DNA of 64,000 nt from Chloranthus sessilifolius (lineage: Eukaryota; Streptophyta; Magnoliopsida; Chloranthales; Chloranthaceae): the NCBI GenBank assembly GCA_021018995.1, contig CM037589.1:63205068-63269067 (forward strand), given 5' to 3'. How positions within the stretch are numbered: the first letter of the stretch is position 1; the number at the start of each line of letters is the position of its first letter. Below the pieces are notes generated by a model. That model made no database searches and was not told where the DNA came from. It saw only the letters and a program-made list of their open reading frames with translations. The position numbers and the translations under genes are program-made. This document shows, piece by piece, positions 49,601 through 55,588 of the stretch.

Positions 49601-50053
49601 TCACAACTTTTTTATAACATTATTTATTGCAGAAAAAGGTGTTAACAAAGGGAAACAGATTAAAATTCTTTAAAAAAAAAAAAAAAGACAGTTTAGTGTA
49701 ATAATTAATTAGGAATCCAATGGCATAAGCTACCATTTCAAAATCTCTATCTAAAAACGATTCTAATAACCAAAAATCATCGCGGTCATCTTTTCACCAC
49801 AATCAAATGCAAAAAACGATAGACCTCTCAACCATTAACACAAAGAAAACAGATAAAACAACAATCAAAATCACAAACGACACTATCTAGAACCAAGCAA
49901 TAACAAAAATTACCCAAAAAAAAACATAAAAAACGAGATTTTACAAACCTCGACGACGCGAGTGGCATGTCCAAATCCATGACCAGTGACGTAGTAAGCA
50001 AACACGAGATGCTTACAAGAAACGCTGACTCGATCACCATCTTCCATTCTCAT
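13533..50053 (-). CDS. ARA1: L-arabinokinase, N-terminal half (13 exons, gene continues left)
   Basis: Thirteen exons join in phase to 362 codons without a stop: 50053-49949, 49298-49191, 47585-47517, 47234-47151, 46721-46645, 46085-46019, 45626-45569, 45448-45381, 45303-45241, 14211-14158, 14045-13943, 13859-13750 and 13652-13533. All introns wholly inside the window are GT-AG. The product resembles plant L-arabinokinase, a cytosolic enzyme of about 1,000 residues that phosphorylates free L-arabinose released from cell walls so it can re-enter UDP-arabinose synthesis. The part seen is the glycosyltransferase-like N-terminal half, with GHGFGHATRVVE, LDCGAVQTDALTVDRLAS and GKIGYGTVSEAL. The C-terminal GHMP kinase half is absent from the window. 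Intron 9 is 31,029 bp. Frame and splice sites look intact, so it is probably expressed if the 3' exons exist. Confidence 0.93.
13750..13859 (-). CDS. ARA1: ARA1 exon 12
   Basis: 110 nt encoding KIGYGTVSEALAYKLPFVF and RRDYFNEEPFLRNMLE, the most conserved block of the family's N-terminal half. It lies between a TTTGTCAG acceptor and a GTACAG donor, and its first two bases complete the Gly codon begun in exon 11. Confidence 0.95.
13943..14045 (-). CDS. ARA1: ARA1 exon 11
   Basis: 103 nt encoding VCGASDNQELPPNFVKLAKD and TPDLIAACDCMLG. The acceptor is GACAAAG and the donor is GTAAAT. Phase agrees with exons 10 and 12. Confidence 0.94.
14158..14211 (-). CDS. ARA1: ARA1 exon 10
   Basis: 54 nt encoding PAGWKLKQEWLPAGWLCL. 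The acceptor is ACTTTTCAG and the donor is GTATGT. This is the exon reached after the 31 kb intron 9; in frame it continues FGGQ of exon 9, as expected for the family. Confidence 0.93.
14749..15130 (+). repeat. Element C left LTR, piece 1
   Basis: It starts TAATGGGGATATCAAG, matching TGATGGGGACATCAAG at the start of the right LTR. At 14878-15050 it carries the palindromic word array around TCGATCGATCGA. It ends in TTTTAGGATT, where solo LTR H is inserted. Confidence 0.8.
16445..16560 (+). repeat. Short tandem repeats in the left foldback arm
   Basis: Units of about 18 bp with the core TAATTAAAGACCCA recur at least five times here. The complementary array lies in the other arm at about 18290-18445. 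Confidence 0.7.
16600..16830 (+). repeat. TAAAGTATTCTAAATAGAGTTAGAT repeats in the left foldback arm
   Basis: A unit of about 50 bp containing AAAGTATTCTAAATAGAGTT recurs about five times. The complementary series is at about 18070-18275. Confidence 0.7.
17424..17482. repeat. Central perfect palindrome of the foldback element
   Basis: Two perfect 24 bp arms (17424-17447 and 17459-17482) flank an 11-base spacer. This is the symmetry centre of the element. Confidence 0.85.
17575..17665 (+). repeat. GATTCTGGATTCT-type short tandem repeat
   Basis: Units such as CAGATTCTGGATTCT recur four to five times. They occur only in the right half of the foldback element, so they arose after the palindrome. 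Confidence 0.6.
18509..18909 (+). repeat. Element C left LTR, piece 2
   Basis: It resumes with GGTTTTCTTTTTTTGAGGCC and matches the right LTR at 28505-28905, including CTTGAGACGAGC and TCGAACGAGCGCCCTAAT. It has a TATA-like ACTATATAAGG at about 18528. It ends in CTAGAGTTTTATCT (18896-18909), the target-site duplication of the next LINE. Confidence 0.83.
18940..22622 (-). pseudogene. LINE ORF2: endonuclease, reverse transcriptase, zf-RVT
   Basis: Endonuclease motifs lie at 22155-22622 (IIPLQETKWG, CLGDFNAIRWGQ) and 21573-22133 (SRLDRFLCSTEWIEMFP, SDHRPVML). RT motifs follow: KSPGPDGFMMEFY (about 21280), ANQGAFIQWRQLVD (about 21030), VDMEKAYDRVCW (about 20940), QGDPFSPFLF (about 20750) and QYADDTILF (about 20610-20638). 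RYLGLPLG lies near 20430. A His/Cys zf-RVT region (CSQGDESISHLFLHC) lies at 19189-19416. Several frameshifts and stops separate the pieces. ORF2 protein would nick DNA and reverse-transcribe the element RNA at the nick. Confidence 0.9.
22663..25108 (-). pseudogene. LINE ORF1 (DUF4283-type)
   Basis: Pieces lie at 24800-25108 (MSDIARQGTIVKGTEISPLK), 24295-24614 (IDGKSVECVKWTP, WVRLFGLPLHAWTSEIL), 23482-23925 (acidic, LEEGVMENIDIV) and 22663-23136. The middle piece resembles the DUF4283 RNA-binding domain of plant L1 ORF1 proteins. Frames shift between pieces, and 24620-24795 is AT-rich and fits no domain, so it may be a small insertion. Confidence 0.7.
25235..25456 (+). repeat. Element C left LTR, piece 3
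   Basis: It resumes with CTAGAGTTCTATCTCTAGG and matches the right LTR to its end, TGTCCCGCGTCA at 25456. Confidence 0.85.
25461..25472 (+). other. Element C primer-binding site (decayed)
   Basis: TGGTAGCAGAGC lies four bases after the LTR end, one base different from the TGGTATCAGAGC seen in element A. Confidence 0.8.
25780..26540 (+). pseudogene. Element C gag
   Basis: It aligns with element B gag (shared CAAATTCTTGG, GATGAGACTAGAGTTAGGGG, and the protein ITRCEDMKERLINQYVPFTH) but has stops and frame changes before 26094. A CCHC zinc knuckle (CYKCQGRQHFTYQC) lies at 26478-26519, so the nucleic-acid-binding end is still legible. A start codon cannot be chosen. Confidence 0.75.
26547..27240 (+). 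pseudogene. Element C Ser/Glu-rich segment replacing pol
   Basis: An open frame of 151 codons (26547-27002) follows the zinc knuckle. It opens with an acidic stretch (MMSDEEIEEAEESLVCVKE), shares ETSISLVSSDV with element B, and then repeats ES-containing units (RESTESP, VESGVHESL, VESSALESLRLVEPS) about every 8-12 residues. A shifted frame continues the pattern to about 27240. Element B has the same segment at the same position. I know of no family that it belongs to. It could be a spacer, a phosphorylated linker or a decayed repeat. Confidence 0.75.
27241..27910 (+). pseudogene. Element C integrase C-terminal and chromodomain-like tail
   Basis: VYVLELPQGMGVSWTLNVEDLV at about 27430-27495 matches the integrase C-terminal region of element A (AYVLELPPGTGVSSTFNVED), but no integrase core precedes it. 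EVIEKILDDLVAFTRGRE and, in another frame, EKLQKYLV near 27822-27845 match the start of the chromodomain-like region of elements A and B. The tail is frame-shifted, so this copy is inactive. Confidence 0.65.
28133..29112 (+). repeat. Element C right LTR
   Basis: It begins TGATGGGGACATCAAG after a purine-rich GAGTCCGAGAGAAT and ends CCCGCGTCA. The U3 carries GATCGATCGATT words at about 28250-28425 and a TATA-like ACTATGTAAGG at about 28525. R-U5 holds ATCTCTAGGATCGATTC. Confidence 0.87.
29113..30065. other. ARA1 intron 9 segment with two internal repeats
   Basis: No exon is recognised. A 70 bp block with TTCAAACCGTTGTTG and TTTGAACAAC occurs twice, at 29118-29185 and 29480-29545. The end, 29895-30065, is a diverged copy of 13311-13480. 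On the minus strand 29641-29890 has coding-like words (DDECRLAEERGKTTDF) but also stops; I cannot name a gene and it may be a captured fragment. Confidence 0.45.
30285..33377 (-). pseudogene. LINE ORF2 remnant: RT and zf-RVT
   Basis: RT motifs: NVQGAFIQGRQLMD and IDMEKAYDRVQWDF (33051-33377), GDPLSPLL preceded by a stop near 33030, YADDTLVF near 32880-32900, then VSGQSINLHKSSL and PYLGIPLGIKRN (32127-32879). The reading frame runs into the solo LTR after VPPKIRFF and continues on its other side as AWLVDKRKVLTRDQLNC, followed by the zinc-binding CNMCMRGRESVEHIFLHC. The end near 30285 has AVLWAIWLERNNRIFR, typical of L1 ORF2 C-termini. Confidence 0.9.
30757..31753 (+). mobile_element. Solo LTR in the LINE (CTCGAG family)
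   Basis: 997 bp from TGACGGGGACGCC to TTCTGCGTCA, flanked by CAAAG (30752-30756) and TAAAG (31754-31758). It carries an array of CGCTCGAGCGA words at 30930-31045 and a TATA-like CCTATATAAAGG at about 31154. It is the same family as solo LTR H. Its clear ends define the LTR start (TGACGGGG) for the related elements in this window. Confidence 0.9.
33461..34156 (-). repeat. Element E left (3') LTR
   Basis: It ends GATGCATCA at 34156, followed by TCCTCCCGGC, whose complement GCCGGGAGGA fits a polypurine tract. The left boundary is within about 15 bases of the LINE duplication and is not exact. Confidence 0.65.
34208..35523 (+). mobile_element. TRIM-like element: two LTRs and a 193 bp interior
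   Basis: LTR 1 is 34208-34760 and LTR 2 is 34954-35523. Both begin TGAAGTAGG or TGATGTAG and end GTATATCACATCA or GTGTATCGCATCA. They share a GA-rich tract, TTAGTATTAGGTG and CACTGGCAGAGAGATT. The interior has a primer-like TGGTACCAGGGC (34763-34774) and a polypurine AGGAGGATGAGAA (34941-34953) but no coding sequence. This is the layout of non-autonomous terminal-repeat elements in miniature. Flanks are TATAA and GTTAA, an unconvincing duplication. Confidence 0.78.
35208..35298 (+). mobile_element. tRNA-derived SINE candidate in LTR 2
   Basis: This stretch is missing from LTR 1. It has an A-box-like GTATCTCAACTGG (35217-35229), a B-box-like GGTTCAATTC (35261-35270) and an A-rich end at 35282-35298. 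The spacing fits a short tRNA-related SINE. Duplicated target bases are not clear. Confidence 0.55.
35524..37180 (-). pseudogene. Element E interior, gag-like remnant
   Basis: No open frame is long. The minus strand around 36480-36910 has words such as MEIMLVIEKLFETVVGV and, nearer 36550, SPIIIDIEGEGKITSLV, in the place gag should occupy after the primer site. Stops are frequent. I cannot match it to a clade. Confidence 0.35.
37181..37193 (-). other. Element E primer-binding site (decayed)
   Basis: The minus strand reads TGATATTAGAGCC, two changes from TGGTATCAGAGCC, just inside the right LTR that begins TGTTGTAAACC at 37196. Confidence 0.6.
37196..37310 (-). repeat. Element E right (5') LTR, first piece
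   Basis: It matches the left LTR through AAGCAAGAGAGAGATTACC and CTTGAAAAGAAATCACTTCCCTAG and is broken after GGGAGTATA by the copia insertion. Confidence 0.65.
37311..37517 (-). repeat. Copia 3' LTR
   Basis: 207 bp. The minus strand starts TGTTGGTGTGTCCATAG. It matches the plus-strand LTR at 41103-41301, sharing GTGTGTGTGCATTC and TGAGATGATTTTGATTACTC. Confidence 0.88.
37518..37526 (-). other. Copia polypurine tract
   Basis: The minus strand reads GAGGGGGAG directly before the LTR start. Confidence 0.85.
37527..37756 (-). pseudogene. Copia RNase H C-terminus
   Basis: The minus strand encodes VPSKDLLADILTKGVGGRR and SKLGMIDIYAPT and then a stop, the usual end of copia polyproteins. The frame is cut upstream by the 37757-38903 insertion. 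Confidence 0.82.
37757..38903 (+). mobile_element. 1.15 kb insertion in copia, LTR-like
   Basis: It is bounded by TGATTAG on both sides (37750-37756 and 38904-38910), and the copia sequence continues across it. Inside are CTCGAGCGA words at 37918-38030, a TATA-like GCATATAAATAG at about 38078 and R-U5-like AT-rich sequence ending with CCAATCCCTGTGGAATCGAC, a phrase common near LTR ends of large plant Ty3 elements. It looks like a solo LTR, but its ends are not TG...CA. Confidence 0.6.
38911..40410 (-). pseudogene. Copia reverse transcriptase and RNase H
   Basis: RT starts in 39897-40385 with WTKVVAQEMQALEHYKTWD and VVGCKWVYTVKYRSDG. The active site is in ILVYVDDIIITGDES (39551-39808). The connection to RNase H follows in 39084-39563 with PLKYFLGIEVARSKKGIALS, LVGKLIYLTMTRPDISYAV and SQYMHSPRNTHLEAV. 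Frameshifts occur near 39830 and 39555. Confidence 0.9.
40721..41102 (-). pseudogene. Copia integrase, C-terminal part of core
   Basis: It begins at the inversion junction with NASLKMLRSDNGGEYSS and continues to TSLQNGVAERNNRHLLEV, which includes the second catalytic Asp and the Glu. The first part of the core is on the plus strand at 43285-43547. Confidence 0.88.
41103..41301 (+). repeat. Copia 5' LTR (inverted relative to the 3' half)
   Basis: It matches the LTR at 37311-37517 but lacks the first dozen or so bases, starting at ATAGTATTATG. It ends GATTTAC, as the other copy does. Confidence 0.85.
41303..41314 (+). other. Copia primer-binding site
   Basis: TGGTATCAGAGC, intact, one base after the LTR end. 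Confidence 0.93.
41315..42660 (+). pseudogene. Copia leader and degenerate gag region
   Basis: Between the primer site and the protease there is no long frame. Repeated phrases such as TCTCGCCGGAAAT (41700-41885) and GTGGAACC, TTGCAGC (42110-42440) suggest leader sequence and expanded short repeats in place of gag. Confidence 0.45.
42668..43547 (+). pseudogene. Copia protease, pre-integrase and integrase start
   Basis: Protease motif MWTVDSRATDHMAG has Arg where DSGAT is expected. LLSVSSLTKTLNCSV and a pre-integrase zinc region (CEVCEMAKHTRAPYSPS) follow. The integrase core starts with DVWGPSPVTSVSGFRYFVSV and DDYTRLTALYMMK and stops at QNQFNAH at the inversion breakpoint. Confidence 0.87.
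43548..44160 (-). repeat. Element E right LTR, second piece
   Basis: It matches 33600-34040 of the left LTR, for example AAAACAGTTCTAAAA, CATTATCACAAAAGTCATCATA and GTCACCCAAGTGGATTAGGC against its counterpart. Confidence 0.65.
44161..44890. other. Unclassified insertion in element E LTR
   Basis: About 730 bases with no counterpart in the left LTR. It is less AT-rich than its surroundings and carries a CT run near 44502. No coding sequence or terminal repeat is recognised. Organelle-derived DNA is one possibility, unverified. Confidence 0.4.
44890..44936 (-). repeat. Element E right LTR, last piece
   Basis: TTTGCCTCCCAACAACACC and TGTTCATATTAATCCAA match the left LTR end (CTTCCAAACAACACTATTC, CTCATATTGATCTAA). 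Confidence 0.6.
45241..45303 (-). CDS. ARA1: ARA1 exon 9
   Basis: 63 nt, VRNELGYGNDVKLLLFNFGG then Q. The acceptor is GATGCAG and the donor is GTGAGA. It is the last exon before the 31 kb intron. Confidence 0.94.
45381..45448 (-). CDS. ARA1: ARA1 exon 8
   Basis: 68 nt, PAFRDVIDVPLVVRRLHKSR then VE. The acceptor is TTTTGCAG and the donor is GTGTGG. Its first two bases complete the Met codon begun in exon 7. Confidence 0.94.
45569..45626 (-). CDS. ARA1: ARA1 exon 7
   Basis: 58 nt, IAEDYSHCEFLLRLPGYCP plus one base. The acceptor is CTTTACAG and the donor is GTATGC. Confidence 0.94.
46019..46085 (-). CDS. ARA1: ARA1 exon 6
   Basis: 67 nt, WDFIYAEYVMAAGNHHRSIV then WQ, preceded by a split Ser codon. 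The acceptor is TTTTCAG and the donor is GTAACT. Confidence 0.94.
46645..46721 (-). CDS. ARA1: ARA1 exon 5
   Basis: 77 nt, VSDVVPVACRAAADAGIRSV then CVTNF. The acceptor is GAGGCAG and the donor is GTAACT. Confidence 0.94.
47151..47234 (-). CDS. ARA1: ARA1 exon 4
   Basis: 84 nt, YSQTAVDPRDSILASEVEWL then NSIKADLV. The acceptor is AATGTAG and the donor is GTACTT. Confidence 0.93.
47517..47585 (-). CDS. ARA1: ARA1 exon 3
   Basis: 69 nt, VLLDCGAVQTDALTVDRLAS then LEK. The acceptor is GATGTCAG and the donor is GTAGGG. Confidence 0.94.
48081..48808 (-). mobile_element. Solo LTR in ARA1 intron 2
   Basis: 728 bp with a perfect 5 bp target-site duplication, AGGGT at 48076-48080 and 48809-48813. On the plus strand it starts TGACGTAGGACGGGG and ends CCCCGTCA. 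The U3 has TTTCGATCGATCGAAA-type words at 48548-48656, and a TATA-like TTATATAA lies near 48438. The perfect duplication suggests a relatively recent event. Confidence 0.92.
49191..49298 (-). CDS. ARA1: ARA1 exon 2
   Basis: 108 nt, VVRHLIAAGHDVHVVTGAPD, then FVFTSEIQSPNLIIRK. The acceptor is TCCCACAG and the donor is GTAAAT. Confidence 0.95.
49949..50053 (-). CDS. ARA1: ARA1 exon 1 with start codon
   Basis: 35 codons from MRMEDGDRVSVSCKHLVFAY to GHGFGHATRVVE. I chose the ATG at 50053 over the one at 50047 because family members also begin MR; either is possible. The donor is GTTTGT. GHGFGHATR is the nucleotide-sugar-binding-like loop of the glycosyltransferase fold. Confidence 0.94.
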
Positions 50054-50095
50054 TGTCCTCTTATGTAGGAAACAAAGAAAAAATCCGAATGAAGA

Positions 50096-50130
<35 letters not shown>

Positions 50131-50250
50131 TTAAAACCCTAGATCGACCTCTAAGAATTATGGCTCAGCTGTAGAAACCAGAGTCCTGCGGAATTGAATT
50201 ACTTGACTAGCGAACGCATAGATAAAACTGGCGCGCAATGACGCCGAAAG
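50054..50250 (-). promoter_or_regulatory. ARA1: ARA1 5' leader and proximal promoter
   Basis: Read on the minus strand, a pyrimidine tract of (CT)n at 50099-50127 lies about 45 bases upstream of the start codon. Such CT-rich leaders are common in plant housekeeping genes. I see no definite TATA box, so the start of transcription cannot be placed. Confidence 0.5.
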
Positions 50251-51578
50251 CATACGTGCAACTGCCAAGTGTCAAGTCCATTTTCATAGCTTTTTTTTAT
50301 TGGACAATTCTAGATGGCAGACAGAAATCACAGACAATTCAACGGACTGCTGATATATGACACAATGCAAGTGCATTAGGAGAGCAATGCACGTCGGTGC
50401 AGTGACTGATATAGCGCCACATAAGCATCCGTGAAGAGCGGCTCTTTCCATCGGTTTTATCATAAAAAAATCTCTTATCCGATGTCGTATACATTGTCAA
50501 TTGGGCTAATATACTTATTTCGGGCACGTTTTCTAAGCTAAGTGAGTCCATATTAGTTATTACTATCAAGGCGAAAAAATCGGATTTTGATTCGATCTCG
50601 GTAGGGATCGAAACTGAAATTTTGAATTTTGTCCGAAATCTTCTCCTATGATCAAAAATTATCCAAATTTATAATTTTCGTTTCGATGGATATAAAGATT
50701 GCGACCGAAATTTTAAACCATAATTACAATAGGCTATTAACAAAAATTAATTAATTAATTAATTAATTAAATTTCTAAGATAATGTAGGTAACCAAGTTT
50801 ATTACAATCATAAACCTTTCTATAACAAAAGCTTCATCACAGATCATCTACTCACAATAATATTAATAGGTGATTCAGGTAATTCTCAATATATTTATTT
50901 TCCCTAACAATTTAGTAAATCAACTAATATAGAGGACGCTTGACATGACGGCTCCATGATATAATAACTCACAAATTAACGTTTAATCGCACAAAAACAA
51001 AGAAGGCAGTGTTTTAAACCCGATTAAATGGTTCCTAGATCAATCTCCCAAATTGAGATAGCCTAAACACCTAAGAGCTTCCTCCAATAATTCTTTTAAA
51101 TTAAAGGGAAAAAATCTATATATAACCACAAGCAAGTAATTTTGAATCTTTTTATCATATAAATGATTATTTAAAGAATTAATAGGTGGTGGGTGATAAG
51201 ATTCAAAAGTCAACTGAATCAACAGATCACAAGTAAGTCAAAAAACAGTTTTGACCAACAGATCACAGTAACTCAAAAAACAGCTTTGACCAAGAGTGAT
51301 TTCAACAACAGGATAGCGATTGATGAGTCAATGACTACTCAATTATTATCCTCTGGGTCAAACAAGTCAAGATTATTGAGATATTTTCTCGAGACAGTTG
51401 GAGATTAACAAAGGGGTTTAGATGATTCTACCCAACAGATTTGAAGAATGGCGCCAAAAAAATCTGCAGAAGTGATTTTATTTTTTAAATTCAAATGTTG
51501 TAAACAATGAATAAATTACAGAAAAGTCAGAGAATACGTGTGCCACGTGAATGCAAGATCGAACCGTCTCACAATTTC

Positions 51579-52051
51579 AAGATCTATGTGTGGAAGATTG
51601 GGACGAAAAACGATCTCCATGGTCAAATTCAAGACAGCCAATATTTTTTATGGCGAAAATGCGTGTGTTCTATTTTGATTTTTTTAATTTATATATCAAT
51701 TAAATTTTTTATTTTTTAACATATTTTAATAAACCACTCTAGTGCAGGAATCTGGCTTGTGACACTTAGGATCAAATCTTCTTTTGTATAAGGTTTTTCT
51801 TTTAATTAATTTTACTAAAGCTTATACACCCTAGTTTGAGTGTGTTTAAACGCACTTAGGCAAAGTCTCTTGTGAGGGAAATCTCTCTCCTAAAATTTAT
51901 ACCAAAATAACTGCCAACAACTCTTTGGGAGGCTTTATTTGCACTGATTTTTCTTTGAAAAGCACATATTTCTACAAGTAAAACTATTGACTTCCATGAA
52001 TGTGACAATAGAGATCGTTTTTCGTCCCAATCTTCCACACAATAGATCTTC
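51579..52051. repeat. Inverted repeat with ~85 bp arms
   Basis: The arm at 51579-51660 (GATCTATGTGTGGAAGATTG, GACGAAAAACGATCTC) is the complement of 51965-52051 (GAGATCGTTTTTCGTCCC, AATCTTCCACACAATAGATC). The spacer is about 300 bp without coding sequence. It is probably a degenerate DNA transposon or two copies of a repeat in opposite orientation. Confidence 0.75.
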
Positions 52052-52239
52052 TGATCATGGTACACTTATCAGATGGTCAGATTTTCCGCTAGTTTTACCG
52101 GTAATGTAATTTAAATTTATTTTCTTTTAAACTTACATGTGGGTCGGGGGTCTAAGCAGGTCAATCATGGGCCTGTGTCCGTTGCCCCCACTTGACGCCC
52201 CTGGGGCCGGATCAATGTAGGTTCATAGCATGGTTCAAA

Positions 52240-52500
52240 ATAACGGCCGATAATTGAAATTATCGGCCGATATGTACCGATTTCGGTGAAGTTTGAAACA
52301 AAAACTTGAAAATTTCGGCCGAAATATACCAACCTTCAAATTATCGGCAGATAATTTGAACATTGCTCAAAATATCAATTAAAAAAAATTAATTATATAT
52401 AGATATAGATATATATGTATAATAAAACTTATTGAAATCGTCAAATTATCGGTCAAATTTTTGAAACCAAAATTTTGGCCAATATTTTGATCCTTGGTTC
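52240..52500. repeat. Degenerate TATCGGCCGATA palindrome repeat
   Basis: AATTATCGGCCGATATG, TTTCGGCCGAAATA and ATTATCGGC-type words recur in AT-rich sequence. It is related in style to 3361-3590 and 56470-57180. Confidence 0.55.
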
Positions 52501-52940
52501 ACAGAACCAACCCACACGTTATATTTTGCTCAGTGGGTGGAATAGCAAGTAATTTTGAATCCTTTATGATATCTCAGCCCTGATGAACTTTCATCATCGA
52601 GAATAATCCACTCTAACTTGAGCTATGCTTTCGGAAGTCACTTGCAAAATAGAATTGGGTTTTGGGGCATCCAACTAGAATGCCAAATTGTGCGATTCCA
52701 ATTTATAGTCACAGAATGTGAGGGACACTAGGCATAAGAAGAAAAATCTACCAAAATAGGTTGAAAATTGATTGAAGCTTTTTCATTACTGATAAAAAAA
52801 TTAAAATAAGATTGGAATCTTTTTCAATGGTTGAATGATGTCTAATGTTAACACTTGATAATTTAAGCCAAAATTTGCCGAAAATAATAGAAAGTTAAAA
52901 AAGTTAGTGATAGATTTGAAATTTTTGAGCTTCCTAACTC

Positions 52941-53202
52941 AAAACTTATTGGCAATGAGTGAAGGTACCCAGTATCTTATAAGAGGATAAGTAAGGCTAT
53001 AATTTACTCGATGTGGAGCTAAACTTCAACACACTCTCGCACGTGTTGAGCCGATTCACGTGGATGATTGAAGTGGGTGACCCAGAGTGGAAAAAGATAT
53101 GCTTCCATCTCAAAATTAATTGGCAATGAGTGAGGTACCCATGATTTTATAAGGGGATATACAAGGCTATAATTTACCCGATGTGGGACTAAACTTCAAC
53201 AG
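52941..53202 (+). repeat. Two ~90 bp direct repeats
   Basis: Copies at 52941-53030 and 53111-53202 share TTGGCAATGAGTGAGGTACCC, AAGGCTATAATTTAC and CGATGTGG..CTAAACTTCAACA. The unit is familiar as a dispersed repeat in plant intergenic DNA, but its class is not known to me. Confidence 0.75.
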
Positions 53203-53630
53203 AATTAAGCAATCAATTTAGGGAGAGAAAGAGTCCTAAATATCAAACCTTTATTCTTTAATTGAGACTTCGAGAGAGAATAATAGTAAGAAAAAAATTT
53301 CCTCTTTAGAAAGAGGAGTGAGGACTCAAAAAATTATATGGCGCAACGTGACTGACTTGCTGCAGTGCTTGGGCTCCACTATGTGTTCAGATAGTCACAT
53401 CGCGCCACATAAGTTGCCTGCAAAATTGTCTACCAAAAATTATTCACTATATAGCATTGGCTAATTTTTCTAAATATATATAAATAGAGAAAGACTAATC
53501 TTAGTTGACTTAAGATGTGCACTAATAGATAGACAAACCTTAATTAAAGAAAATTATTTGTTTTTAGTTTTTTTCTTTTTATAACAAAGGCCGGTATTAT
53601 TGAGTAGAAGCGTGCCTCAACCAGTATTCT

Positions 53631-53785
53631 GTGCATGCCTCAAACATTTTAGGAAAACAGTGTTTTCATGGATTTTGGAACTTCAGAAAACCGTGAAAGC
53701 ACTATTTTAAAAAAACTGTGTTTTCACGGTTTTCTGAAGATCCAAAATTTGTAAAAGCACTGTTTTTCTTAAACGTTTGAGGTCG
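53631..53785. mobile_element. Hairpin MITE-like element
   Basis: Two arms of about 70 bp abut near 53708. CTTCAGAAAACCGTGAAA (53681-53698) pairs with TTTTCACGGTTTTCTGAAG (about 53720-53739), and the ends TGCCTCAAAC and GTTTGAGG also pair. No open frame. Confidence 0.82.
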
Positions 53786-53913
53786 AGTCTTTTTTGCTAA
53801 AAAATTTGTTTTTGAGGCATTGTTTTCTAAAGTGCCCTATATATATTTCATTGACAATAACCCAACCCCAGCTTGTTCACTTTGCTTGCAGTAACTCCAT
53901 GAAACAACATCAC

Positions 53914-54124
53914 TTTGGTCAATTGGTAGAACTCTAAACGCGTGGTTCAACCAATTTTAAAACCGTGGATGTAATGGTTCCAAAAGTAAATACAAACTAT
54001 TCATCAAAAAAATTTAAAAAATAAATGTAAACTAATAAAGATAAAAGTCAGGATTTTCTAACATTCAATGGTCTCAAAATTGGTTGAACCACATTTAGAG
54101 TTCAACCAGTTGGATCTGACCAAA
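53914..54124. mobile_element. MITE-like element with ~55 bp inverted ends
   Basis: TTTGGTCAATTGGTAGAACTC and GTGGTTCAACCAATTTTAA on the left pair with AATTGGTTGAACCACATTTA and CTGACCAAAG on the right. The AT-rich centre is about 95 bp and there is no coding sequence. Confidence 0.82.
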
Positions 54125-55543
54125 GCCCGTTGCTCAATTAGATTTAGAGTTCGAAATTGGCAATTTGCTGCTATCAAGCAAGCCTGATTCAAAGGTTTAT
54201 GAGAACTAAAAGTATTTATTAATTTTATAATATAAATTTACACTCTTTACAAAACAAAAAAAATAAATTGACCACATGATTAACAATAAAAGTTAAAAAT
54301 CATAAGGTCTCAAATTTAAATCATCTCTATATGCTTTTAAAATTTTGTTTTAAGACAAAATAATTAGTATTAAAATTTTGGACCATGAATTGGTTATTTA
54401 TACCCAATTCACGCTTTCCCTAGGTGAATGAGTGAATTAAGTAACATAAGAGTCTCCCTCGAATCGAAGTAAGGTATACTATCCATTGAATAAGACAATG
54501 AGTCAGTCTTCTTAGCTGTGGACTAAGTGCACCTAGAGATATTTGGTTACCTTTATTTGCACAAATCAAATCAAGGTACCTTTATTTGCACCAATCAAAT
54601 CTCTAAAAGCATCCACTTTCTCACCTGCGAAGAATAAGCATGATTTATTGGTTGTAGAGTGACAAAACTCACATCCAATCAAATTTCATTCGTGCACCCA
54701 CTTTTTCTTCTTCTTTCTCTGCTTGGGTCACACAATCAATTTTATTTTATTTTTCTTAAACACCAATAGGGCCCAAATATGGTCTTTTAGAGAGATTTGA
54801 ATCATTTCGATCTATTCACTCTAATAGTAATCATTGATTTTAGTTTTAATGGTAGATATTAATGTTTATCACTATGATGTTCTCATCCACCTATAGGTTT
54901 GTTTCTTTGGGTTGTGACATGTTCCAATAAGATATTGTCATTTGGACAATTTAGATTGGCCAAAGATGTGTGCCGGGAGATTATTTAAAATAGCGTTTAA
55001 ATGTGAGGAGGAGCGATTATCCACTTTTTGAAACTTCCCTCTCAAGTAAGCGAGGATATGAACAATAAGCGGATAACGGCAGCAACTACTTTATCCGCTT
55101 ATCTAAATTGAGGAAAAGTTTTTATGTGGTGAGTATACAAACTTAATAGATATGCTCAACAGATGCTATCCCTGAACAGCCAAATTCTATTGGAAGCATG
55201 CTGCCTCTGATTAACTGCACAGCCGATTTTTAACAGCCAGATTCAGTTGCACACGTTGATCGTGTGTTTGGCCTTGCACAGAATACTGAATATATTTAAA
55301 ACTAACTCTACCATTAAGTGGAATATTTTTATGAGTACCTTCATGCACAAACCATAAATATTCTGAGGCAACACAATTCCACTATGAGAACTTTATTTAT
55401 TTTCTTGATTTATTTCGTAGTTGGCGTAACACCACCACCACCACACAACCAAAACCATTACCAGTAAGTCAGTCACCCACATAACCACCCTTGTTGCAGG
55501 CACCACGAGCTCTTTTAAGTGGTTATTTTTAAATCACCAATAG

Positions 55544-55545
<2 letters not shown>

Positions 55546-55585
<40 letters not shown>
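55546..55585 (+). repeat. (TC)20 microsatellite
   Basis: Uninterrupted TC dinucleotide run. Confidence 0.97.
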
Positions 55586-55588
<3 letters not shown>

